Of a stretch of DNA of 17,161 nt, positions 1 through 7,158 are shown piece after piece. The stretch comes from Trichomonas tenax. Lineage: Eukaryota; Parabasalia; Trichomonadida; Trichomonadidae. The notes beneath the pieces were generated by a model. The model made no database searches. It had not been told where the DNA came from and was given only the letters and a program-made list of their open reading frames with translations. A program made the translations under genes and the position numbers. Where the stretch lies: the NCBI GenBank assembly GCA_023091735.1, contig JALKBU010001076.1:1-17161 (forward strand). The letters are read 5' to 3'. How positions within the stretch are numbered: the first letter of the stretch is position 1; each line of letters starts with the position of its first letter.

Positions 1-117
1 TGATAGATATATAGACTGTGACACTTATACCACTGGATAGATAACTATCAATATGTACATGAAAGTACTTTCAAATCGAAAAAATATTGATCAGATAAAA
101 AGTTATGAAGGTCGCGG

Positions 118-175
118 GACTACACCGTAGAAGGAAAAATACTGCCGACTACACCATAGAAGGAAAAATGTTGCC
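118..175. repeat. 29-bp tandem duplication upstream of the transporter gene
   Basis: Two adjacent copies of a 29-bp unit (118-146 and 147-175) that begins GACTACACC and contains TAGAAGGAAAAAT. They differ at three positions. The second copy ends 83 bp before the ATG at 259, so the duplication lies where a promoter or 5' leader would be. I see no reading frame through it. A regulatory role is only an inference from position. Confidence 0.8.
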
Positions 176-258
176 CAAATTTTTACGAAATGTTCTCTGA
201 CATATAAAATATTTTACAAGACAAATTTCAATAATATAAACGATAGAAAATTTTAAGG

Positions 259-1395
259 ATGGCGATTGGCTCCCTTTGGCTTTCAGTTTGGTTTGTCCTC
301 AATGTTGGACTGACACTACTGAACAAAGGAATCCTGGCTAAAGTCGGATTCAAGTATCCGATATTGATGAGTTTCATGCATCAATCGATTTCGACTTTTT
401 TTTCATTCGCTGAAGGCCTTTTTTCAGCAAAAGACAATGAAAAGATGGCTGTAAAGAATGGCCTTTCATTGGATCAATTCGAAAGAACAGTTATGTACAG
501 AATAGTCCTATTATCACTTTTGTTTACAATGAATATTGTCACCGGAAACATGTCACTTAGCCACTGCTCTGTTGCTTTCACACAAGTTGTTCGCGCAATT
601 ATTCCAATAATTACAATGATTTTTTCGCATTTCTTTTTGAACCAGAAATATGGAATGCAACATATCATATCTTGCGTTATTATTTCAGTTGGCGTCGCTT
701 TAAGTTGTTTTGGCGAAATAAATCTCACTATGCAAGGATTCGTAATTACAATCATCGGATGTGTCTTAAGTTCTGCAAAATCAATCTCAATTAAGATGGT
801 GTTATCAGGGCAGTACACTCTAAAGTCAGCAGACTTACTTGAAAGAATTTCTCCATTTTCAGCAATTGAAATGTTTGTTTTGTCTCTTTTCGATGGCGAA
901 CCACAAAAACTATTCGCTCCAGACTCTAAATACAAAGCATCGCTTAGATGCGTGTTTTTCTCAGTTATAAGTGGCGTCATGGCCTATTTCTTGAATTTGA
1001 CCAATTTTCTTGCCACGCAATATACATCACCACTTACAGTAACAATTGCAGGCTGTGTCAAGCAAATTACGACTATTATTATTTCAGTTATTTTATTCGA
1101 CAAGCGTTTGACATTACCCAATATTATGGGTATCATTATTACAACAGTTGGATCCACATGGTATTCTTTGATTGGATTTACGCAAGAAAAGAAGAAACAG
1201 CAATCTGAAACAACAGAAGGATCAACAAAACCACTTGTTTCTAATCAGAATAACGTATTTCCTAATGCCAAAGATTATAGTTATGATATTTCTTCTGATC
1301 CATTGGTCTTCGGAATGGCCGCTGAACTTGATTCTTATGGAGAAGAAGAGGACAATGACGAAGAAAATCCAGAATCTACCAAAGAAACTGTTTAA
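259..1395 (+). CDS. Triose-phosphate/nucleotide-sugar transporter family membrane protein (TPT, SLC35-like)
   Basis: A 378-residue protein of the drug/metabolite transporter superfamily, TPT branch. Members are antiporters that exchange nucleotide sugars or phosphorylated sugars across Golgi, ER or organelle membranes. About ten hydrophobic segments fill residues 5-307. Family landmarks are visible: LNKGILAKVGFKYPILMSFM near 21-40 (the NK...F.YP...H region), SVAFTQVVRAIIPIIT at 104-119, SPLTVTIAGCVKQITTIIIS at 257-276, and the closing block NIMGIIITTVGSTWYSLIGF at 288-307. A charged cytosolic tail follows (309-378), Lys-rich then very acidic, longer than in many relatives. The ATG at 259 starts directly at the first membrane helix and is preceded by AT-rich DNA. 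The stop overlaps TAAA, a trichomonad poly(A) signal. Substrate cannot be inferred; GDP-fucose, UDP-sugar or triose-phosphate carriers all share this fold. Family call is secure. Confidence 0.9.
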   Translation: MAIGSLWLSVWFVLNVGLTLLNKGILAKVGFKYPILMSFMHQSISTFFSFAEGLFSAKDNEKMAVKNGLSLDQFERTVMYRIVLLSLLFTMNIVTGNMSLSHCSVAFTQVVRAIIPIITMIFSHFFLNQKYGMQHIISCVIISVGVALSCFGEINLTMQGFVITIIGCVLSSAKSISIKMVLSGQYTLKSADLLERISPFSAIEMFVLSLFDGEPQKLFAPDSKYKASLRCVFFSVISGVMAYFLNLTNFLATQYTSPLTVTIAGCVKQITTIIISVILFDKRLTLPNIMGIIITTVGSTWYSLIGFTQEKKKQQSETTEGSTKPLVSNQNNVFPNAKDYSYDISSDPLVFGMAAELDSYGEEEDNDEENPESTKETV

Positions 1396-1815
1396 AATTA
1401 ATCTATCATATTATATTATTTTTGTTTGTACCTTATATATAAAGATAGAGTTTGTATTAACTATCCTAATACACAACAACCAATAATCAAATAAATATTT
1501 TCAAATTTCATATTGCACTCCCAACAAGCTCAGAATATCCATAAATGCTGTAGATGTCTTAGATTCAAACTGGGTACATCACAATATGAAATTGGAAAAA
1601 TGATATTAAACATAACAAACATTTTGGATAGCGTTAAAATAATGTATTGTAGAATTTGAATAAATTATTATATAAACAAGTCTTCAATCGTGAAATATGA
1701 AATTTAAGAATTTACAAATTAGCGACAATGATGTGATTTTATTTGATAAATCAATTCCACATATCACATAAATATTATTAATACCACCAATAAAGACTTT
1801 AAATAACAAAAATTT
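1396..1815. other. AT-rich intergenic spacer with one inverted repeat
   Basis: 420 bp with no reading frame that looks coding. It contains a perfect 12-bp inverted repeat, AATTTCATATTG at 1504-1515 and CAATATGAAATT at 1582-1593, separated by 66 bp. A TCACAT sequence at 1764-1769 fits the trichomonad initiator consensus TCA(+1)Py(A/T) but lies 50 bp before the next ATG, farther than usual, so it is only a candidate start site for the thioesterase gene. Confidence 0.5.
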
Positions 1816-2217
1816 ATGGACGATACAATTGGACGTGCGCTTTTAAAAGTTACTGAGAAGAATATAAACCCATCGTTAAAGAGTGGTGCAGCGAAGACGC
1901 TTTCGTGCGCTTTCTTACTTGGATTGATGGAAGAAGCATCAGTTAATGCTTTATCATCAACTTGCTTTATATCTGATCAAAATTCAATAAGTCACTACAT
2001 ATCGGTGGACTATGTTAGGCCATCTAAGCTCGGTTCTATGGTTACAGCAACAGCAAAAATAAGGAATCTTGATTCTCGCGGTGTGCACCTTGATATTGAG
2101 GCCCAAGATGAAGAGGGACTTATCGGTGTTGGAAAGCACACACGCGTTTTTGTTGATCAAACAAAATTTGAACGCAAATGTTATGAAAATTACAGAAACA
2201 TACTCTTCAAGGAGTAG
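1816..2217 (+). CDS. Small hotdog-fold acyl-CoA thioesterase-like protein (FlK-like group)
   Basis: A 133-residue single-domain protein with the hotdog thioesterase pattern. A helix carries GLMEEASVNALSS (36-48), followed by strands YISVDYVRPSKLGSMVTATA (61-80) and then LDIEAQDEEGLIGVGKHTRV (92-111). The order and wording, including EEGLIG.G.H.R, resemble the fluoroacetyl-CoA thioesterase-like group of acyl-CoA hydrolases. Such enzymes work as dimers or tetramers and hydrolyse short or unusual acyl-CoA thioesters. The acidic catalytic residue is probably Glu39 or Glu40. Where relatives have a catalytic Thr eight residues before the Glu this protein has Cys31, and where they usually have His before the proline-rich turn it has Tyr66 (my hand alignment). 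It may therefore be altered in substrate or activity. ATG 1816 gives the usual family length. The physiological substrate is unknown. Confidence 0.75.
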   Translation: MDDTIGRALLKVTEKNINPSLKSGAAKTLSCAFLLGLMEEASVNALSSTCFISDQNSISHYISVDYVRPSKLGSMVTATAKIRNLDSRGVHLDIEAQDEEGLIGVGKHTRVFVDQTKFERKCYENYRNILFKE

Positions 2218-2416
2218 AATACGAAATTTTACCATTGTACTGTTTATTAATATAAATACACTAATCTGAATTTTCTTATATTTTTCATTGTAAATACATT
2301 TTTTCATTCAAGTTCATTTAGTCGAAAAATAACATCAACTATCCAATAAACAATGAATCCTCGATTCCAATTTGGATAATATTTTGTTTTTCTTCACTGC
2401 GCATGCAGTGTCCAAG

Positions 2417-2760
2417 TCTGCCAATGCTCCAAATAGGGAAGAGTGTGCAGAGATAATCTATGAAGGAATAAGAGCTCTCCATCCACAAAACATGTTTTCA
2501 TGTCTACAAGAATAAGATTTTGTAAGCCCACAGCTGTGGATCCAGAGAGGTGCAGCAAAGCTTGCTCAGAAGGCAGTTGTTTCCATAATGATGGTGCCAA
2601 GCAAGAAGATTGCAGAAACATATTTTGCAGCAATATCATGTTGCTGAACTTAACATTACTACACACAACGTAGATCTGCTCGGCCACTTGAATAGGAAGC
2701 CCCAGGAACATCCATTTTATTGATAGAAGCTTGAGTTACTCGAAAACGCTTTTGTTGGCA
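2417..2760 (+). pseudogene. Decayed protein-coding remnant, identity uncertain
   Basis: A stretch clearly richer in G+C than the AT-rich DNA on both sides. Read from 2417, the plus strand gives coding-like residues (SANAPNREECAEIIYEGIRA and onward), a TAA at 2513-2515, then another open stretch containing QRGAAKLAQKAVVSIM that runs to TGA at 2645-2647. A further coding-like piece, ELNITTHNVDLLGHLNRK, follows in a different frame up to about 2690. This is the pattern of a gene broken by stops and frameshifts. The order of an EIIYEGIRALHP-type helix followed by a GAAK.AQ.VVSI piece is loosely like the N-terminus of MOFRL-type glycerate 2-kinases, but that is a weak guess. The minus strand also has a 105-codon open frame here, which I judge a shadow. 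Confidence 0.35.
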
Positions 2761-2848
2761 AAGAGGATTTAATGACAACAATCTAGCATGGTTATATTAC
2801 AGTATGAGCTGATTTTTAGTTTCTTTTAAGGTGGATATTATAATATTA

Positions 2849-4186
2849 TAGTGCGTCCAAAATTTCGTCGGAGGGGTCTCAAAAAATTGAATGCTTTTGA
2901 ATGGTATTTTAGTGTAAACTATTGAAAAAGCTAGGACTAGATTTCGGATGGGAAACATTCAATTTTTTCAATGCAATAATCGTTTAGTATTCAAATAAAA
3001 AATCACTAAAACCAAAAATATAGGGATTACAATGAACATATATATATATATCATTTTGCATTTTATGAAAATTTTAGAACATTTTCGTATATGAACATTT
3101 GTAGTCCGTTGCTTTACTATTTGGCGGACATCTTAAGGAGAGCATGCTCAATAATCATATGTTCGATTCAATAAATACTTTTTCCATGTTTTCGCTAACT
3201 TTTTATGATTTGAGAATTCGAAATTTTGCTTGAAATGATAATTAATAACCGTGGATAGGTAAGCATATTGATTTAAAGAAGATCATAGGACTCAAACCTT
3301 GAAAAATTAAGGAATTCAATAGCAAATGGTATTGAAATTTCGACTTTTTGGGAATTCTACATTATGAGGATAATATGGTTACATGGTGTAAATGATTTTT
3401 GGTGTTAACTATCTCCAATAGTAAGGAGACAGTGATGGATCAGACGTTCAACGTACATTATTCTAAAATGACCTGATTTTTGTTGTTCATGATCTCCAAT
3501 AATTAGAAAATCCGATTCTCTGCTCAAAATTAGTAAAACATGACATTTTGTCAAGATGAAACTCACCATAACTCAATTTTGGTTATATGGTCTTGAAATA
3601 TACACAAAACAACAGATCAAAATCATGTTATTTCATAATTTCATCAAAAAATGAAAACTTGTTTTGTGAAAAAGTCATCAAATCTGGTTTTGCTCTTTTC
3701 ATTCTGACTTTTTTATCGATGTGCAAGTTGAAAAGCGCACAATTATTTAAAAGAACGAATTTTTTTTTTAAATTTTGAAAATATGATTTTATACTCGCAA
3801 TATTACTGCTGGGCATAGAATAAAAGATTTGTTGTCATAACATATAAGAATCTCACACAATTTGCCTTCAATAATTCCAATACTTTATTCGATTAATGTA
3901 AATTTTGCATTTTTAGGTCAACTATTTTTCTTTATTCACTGTAGTTTACGTTTATCATGTTATTATCTCATTTCATTACACTTTTCAAATTTCAGATGAA
4001 ATTTGCGGATTTTAGGAATTTTAAGTAACAATATCATCTCTATATTGAATGTCATTCTATATAATAAAAATTAGTAAAAAAAAAATTAAAACTTTAATTC
4101 ATGTTCTGTTAATTTTTTCGAAAATTTTTGTACGTTAAATGTTCTCAAAAAATTGAGACACCTCGAACGAGATTTTGTACGGACTA
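2849..4186. mobile_element. Degenerate mariner-like (Tc1/mariner) transposon bounded by terminal inverted repeats
   Basis: The left end at 2849-2890 (TAGTGCGTCCAAAATTTCGT and onward) pairs with the reverse complement of 4145-4186 (TAGTCCGTACAAAATCTCGT and onward). They agree at 32 of 42 positions, with no gap. Both ends are flanked by TA, the target dinucleotide of the Tc1/mariner superfamily. The element is 1338 bp, the typical size of a mariner, and T. vaginalis is known to carry an abundant mariner (Tvmar1). No intact transposase remains, but fragments are readable in the middle (see 3336-3566). The rest is AT-rich with a short (AT)n run at 3038-3051. The divergence of the two ends and the many stops indicate an old, immobile copy. 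The ends are strong evidence; exact assignment to a known trichomonad mariner is inference. Confidence 0.7.
3336..3566 (+). pseudogene. Fragments of a mariner-type DDE transposase
   Basis: In one reading frame (codons beginning at positions divisible by 3) three pieces resemble the catalytic core of Tc1/mariner transposases, in the right order. They are NMVTWC at 3372-3389 (compare the family's VMVWG block), FLVLTIS...ETVMDQ at 3396-3443 (compare L.FIDG.MD/NQ), and FCQDETHHNS at 3546-3575 (compare FQQDNA..H.S, which carries the second catalytic Asp, here at 3555-3557). The distance from MDQ to the QD pair is 40 codons, as expected. In-frame stops occur at 3393 and at several later points. The N-terminal DNA-binding half and the third acidic residue region are not recognisable. 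Confidence 0.45.
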
Positions 4187-5278
4187 TATCTATTGATCAA
4201 TCATATTTTATCCTATTGATCATTTGCATATTGATATATTTTTATGTGTTATTCATATCTCAATTTCGCGTCATTCATATGATAATTTGAAATCGATGAC
4301 AAAAAAAGATAGTGAAATAGAGTCCATTAATAGAATTTTAGAAGGCCTCAAGAACCATATTTACTGATTTGCCCAATAGCTTTGATTAAAATCGCGAATA
4401 ACTAGAATATGAATTCGAATTTAACCAAAAGAAATCAATTTTGAGTATTTAACTTCATTCGATATATAGCATCGTCCAAAAATAGCACAGCTATCATGTG
4501 AGGCTTAATAAATCACGAACAAAAACCGGATACAAAAAAGGATCGCTGTTACCAAAATATTTAAATCGTAAACAAATACAAAGGACATCAAAGCTGTCAC
4601 ATGGATACATGCTTAGAGGAGATATCGACGTGTCTACCTTATGGCTTTATAACGTATATTAAAAATTGAAATCATCAATTTCATGAAAATCGGTATTCCC
4701 ATATATCACTGCGAATATTTTCATCCGAAAATCGAGTATTTAAGATATGTAGGCAGTATGCACGACATAATACCTCATGATCAAATAAAAGTGGATAGTT
4801 GATAAGGAAAATTGCGAAATAAAGTCTAGAAAAAATCTAAACATGTCACTTTTCTTATCGTCCGTTCAAGACTCAAACTCTTCGTACTTTGAATTCACTT
4901 TGAAATGCAGTTCGGGCGATCATAAAAATTTCCGTTAAAAACTACTGTATCCATTTTTAAGAAATTTTGCTAATTATCATAGCAGCGATAATTATAAAAC
5001 GAAAATCAAAAATCGTTTTTGAATGAAATATCTTTACAAAACCGAAAATAATTATCAAAATTGAAACCTCCGTCAAAATCATTTTATAATGTAAAACATC
5101 TTCTTATATGACCTACATTTGTTTAACGATGCAAATGATTTTATATACGATTAAATAAGGTTCTCATCCATTTTAAAACCATTTGATATTGGTCCAAAAA
5201 CTGAAAATTAAAGGGAAACATGGTCATTCTGAAGCTATTACATCAAGAATTAACTTTGGTCATCTGAAAAATTTGTTC
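4187..5278. other. Long AT-rich region without recognisable gene
   Basis: About 1.1 kb between the mariner remnant and the next gene. I find no open frame with protein-like composition, no tRNA-like A/B-box arrangement and no clear repeat. The frame of the downstream gene stays open upstream to a TTG at 5183, but those codons contain no ATG and look like ordinary spacer translated by chance. Confidence 0.5.
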
Positions 5279-5284
5279 TCACTT
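5279..5284 (+). promoter_or_regulatory. Trichomonad initiator element (Inr) of the gene at 5294
   Basis: TCACTT fits the initiator consensus TCA(+1)Py(A/T)(A/T). The presumed transcription start A is at 5281, 13 bp before the ATG at 5294, the short spacing typical of trichomonads. It would exclude an upstream translation start and so decides the start of this gene. The sequence continues as TCACTTTTTATA, nearly the same as the element of the gene at 7027. Confidence 0.7.
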
Positions 5285-5293
5285 TTTATAACA

Positions 5294-6067
5294 ATGTGCT
5301 TCAACAAGGAGTGGTCACTTACTTTCACATTGTCAAGCTGCGCCATTGCCGCCTGGGTATTGACAGGTATGGGCATTTGGAAGCACCTCGAGAAGTGGCA
5401 GCGCTTGAGAGTTGCTTACTGCTTCTTCTATTTCGCATCAATGGAAGGCCTTCAGTTCTTCCAGTACCTCGTTATCAACGATTGCCAGTCCACATTCAAC
5501 ATTGTTCTTACAGCTCTCGGCTACATTCACATCTGCTGGCAGCCACTCTTCTCTAACATCGCTCTTTCCGCTCTCGACTTCAAGAACTTCGGCAAGGCTC
5601 GTGATAACGTTTGGCAATACCTCTTCAAATTCACATTCGTCGCTGGTGGTCTCATGGCTGCTCGTCTCCTCATCCCAGCTATCTACGACGTTCCAGACTC
5701 CTTCATCTTCAAGGCCTGCAACGGTGTTGAGGGCATCTGCGGTGAGAAGACATGTTCAACAAACGGCCTTTATCACATCAAGTGGGAATTCAAGCTCCTT
5801 AAGTCCTCTTACTTGTTCCCGAATGTTGCTGTCCACTTCATCTTCATGTTCGTTGCTCCATTCGTCATGGGATTGAGATTCCAGTCAATCATCCTCTTCC
5901 TCACAGGACCATTCATCTCGTTCCTCTTCAAGGGTGAAATCGCTGATGGTGAGCGCTCTGCCATCTGGTGCTTCTTCTCCATTGCTGAATCCTTCATCAC
6001 AGTCATCACAGCTTACTTGGCTTGCAGATACCAGGCTGGAAGCTCATTGAAGGTTAAGAAGAACTAA
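5294..6067 (+). CDS. Multi-spanning membrane protein of an uncharacterised 'MCF/MCW' family
   Basis: A 257-residue integral membrane protein with about seven hydrophobic segments (roughly 6-28, 37-60, 64-92, 106-131, 172-194, 197-212, 220-243). It starts MCFNKEWSLTF, the hallmark of a poorly studied family of small polytopic proteins in bacteria, protists and giant viruses that begin MC(F/W)(S/N)...SL. An acidic/Gln motif, MEGLQFFQY, sits in segment 2 (50-58). A Cys-containing loop (142-154, with C142, C149, C154) separates segments 4 and 5, and the tail is basic (KVKKN). No enzyme motif is recognisable. The start is the ATG at 5294, not the TTG at 5183, because the conserved family N-terminus begins there and an initiator element lies 13 bp upstream. 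Codons are strongly biased to C/T-ending forms such as CTC, TTC and GCT, suggesting good expression. A TAATAAAA lies just after the stop. Family resemblance is moderate; function unknown. Confidence 0.8.
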   Translation: MCFNKEWSLTFTLSSCAIAAWVLTGMGIWKHLEKWQRLRVAYCFFYFASMEGLQFFQYLVINDCQSTFNIVLTALGYIHICWQPLFSNIALSALDFKNFGKARDNVWQYLFKFTFVAGGLMAARLLIPAIYDVPDSFIFKACNGVEGICGEKTCSTNGLYHIKWEFKLLKSSYLFPNVAVHFIFMFVAPFVMGLRFQSIILFLTGPFISFLFKGEIADGERSAIWCFFSIAESFITVITAYLACRYQAGSSLKVKKN

Positions 6068-6355
6068 GGTAGTATATTAATAAAATGCATTTCAGACATC
6101 AAATTTCGTATCTTCAATTTTTCTTGTTATTATCTGATCGAAGTATTTTGCAGCACTCTGTTGTTCATATTATTATATCTTACAGTTTTGGCTGGTTCAT
6201 TTGTTTAATTTAATGAATTGCTAAATTGGTACCAAATGAATAAGAGTCACTGAAAAATAGAGGAGTAATATGTGACATTAGTAGTATTTTTGAGTTTTTA
6301 TTAAAAATAGTAACAAGAAAATTAATTTTGCTAAAACACATAAAAATAATTAGGT

Positions 6356-7027
6356 TTAAGCGCGAGAACATACAATAGAGCCAAACCTAATCGCATTCAT
6401 ATCAAGTTGAATTGTATTTCCTTCACATGTGAAATCGGCAGTATCTTCGGTGACATTGGAAACAGTGCCAATCAGTTCTGGGAAGTTTCCGATTTTGATT
6501 TTAACCTTCTCTGAGTTTTGTAAACATTCTGGAATATCATTTTCTGCGACAGTGAAGGCATTGATATCGTCTTCAATTGCAGAAAGATCAATTAATTGAT
6601 GGTTCGACTCTAACACAGCAACTTTGGGTGTAGCAGAGTTTGTTTTGCGTTTTTTAACTTTATCGAAGTTAAAACTATAACCTTGTGACTCAAAGTATGT
6701 GGCAGCATCTGAAAATTCGCTGTAAATTTTGTCTGCTTTGTAATAAATGTAATCTGCAAGTTTTTTGTATTGCTCGAAAATTTGTTGCTCTTCGTCGCAG
6801 TCTGCTGCATATTTGTCACATTCACATTCACGATTTGCTGCTTCTATCTCGTTTTTGTGCCATTCTTCAAGCTTTTCAAGTTTCTTAGCTTGTGTTTTTT
6901 CAATATTTTTCTCGTATTTTGTATAAATTTCTGAATTTCCGCTCTTGAGCGAGGCAACATCTTGAGAAAGTTCATAAAGTTGCTTTTTAAGCCTATAAAA
7001 TAAATTGTTATTCGGGGGAACACTCAT
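6356..7027 (-). CDS. Sds3-like subunit of a Sin3/Rpd3 histone deacetylase complex (probable)
   Basis: A 223-residue soluble protein. Residues 8-110 form a charged coiled coil whose layout (YRLKKQLYELSQDVASLKSG, then YTKYEKNIEKTQAKKLEKLE, then EIEAANRECECDKYAA) matches the Sds3/BRMS1 family. In that family the coiled coil dimerises and the next segment binds Sin3. A basic patch KKRK (125-128) could be a nuclear signal. A short acidic-hydrophobic stretch, LIDLSAIEDDINAF (145-158), corresponds to the Sin3-interaction region. The C-terminal VKIKIGNFPELIGTVSNVT segment (175-193) and what follows looks like the small beta domain that ends Sds3/BRMS1. It is shorter than the human protein. ATG 7027 is supported by an initiator 19 bp upstream, and the stop overlaps TAAA. 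Infer nuclear chromatin repression. Coiled coils make false matches easy, so confidence in the family is moderate. Confidence 0.65.
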   Translation of the reverse strand: MSVPPNNNLFYRLKKQLYELSQDVASLKSGNSEIYTKYEKNIEKTQAKKLEKLEEWHKNEIEAANRECECDKYAADCDEEQQIFEQYKKLADYIYYKADKIYSEFSDAATYFESQGYSFNFDKVKKRKTNSATPKVAVLESNHQLIDLSAIEDDINAFTVAENDIPECLQNSEKVKIKIGNFPELIGTVSNVTEDTADFTCEGNTIQLDMNAIRFGSIVCSRA

Positions 7028-7042
7028 GAATTAAAAGTATAA

Positions 7043-7048
7043 AAGTGA
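7043..7048 (-). promoter_or_regulatory. Trichomonad initiator element (Inr) of the Sds3-like gene
   Basis: Read on the minus strand this is TCACTT within TCACTTTTATAC. The presumed +1 A is at 7046, 19 bp upstream of the ATG at 7027. It matches the initiator consensus and extends the match to the element at 5279, sharing TCACTTTT followed by TATA. Confidence 0.65.
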
Positions 7049-7158
7049 CAGCGTCACATTTACAGAAACCTTAGAAAAGTGGAGTTATGATATGGAAATT
7101 ATTTACAGTTCAAATTTATCCTCAGTTGTTCATAATAAAACTAACACTATTGAATATA

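Noticed and set aside
2394..2711. 105-codon minus-strand open frame
   Set aside because: The opposite strand reads as broken but protein-like text here, and the minus-strand translation (many Leu, His, Gln) resembles the shadow of a decayed plus-strand gene.
3160..3175. GTTCGATTC resembling a tRNA B box
   Set aside because: No matching A box, acceptor stem or anticodon arm around it.
3587..3816. Two opposed 62-63-codon frames inside the mariner remnant
   Set aside because: Low-complexity, Phe/Lys-rich translations expected from AT-rich DNA; one starts at TTG.
5183..5293. Upstream extension of the membrane protein to TTG 5183
   Set aside because: No ATG in the added codons, and both the family N-terminus and the initiator at 5279 point to ATG 5294.
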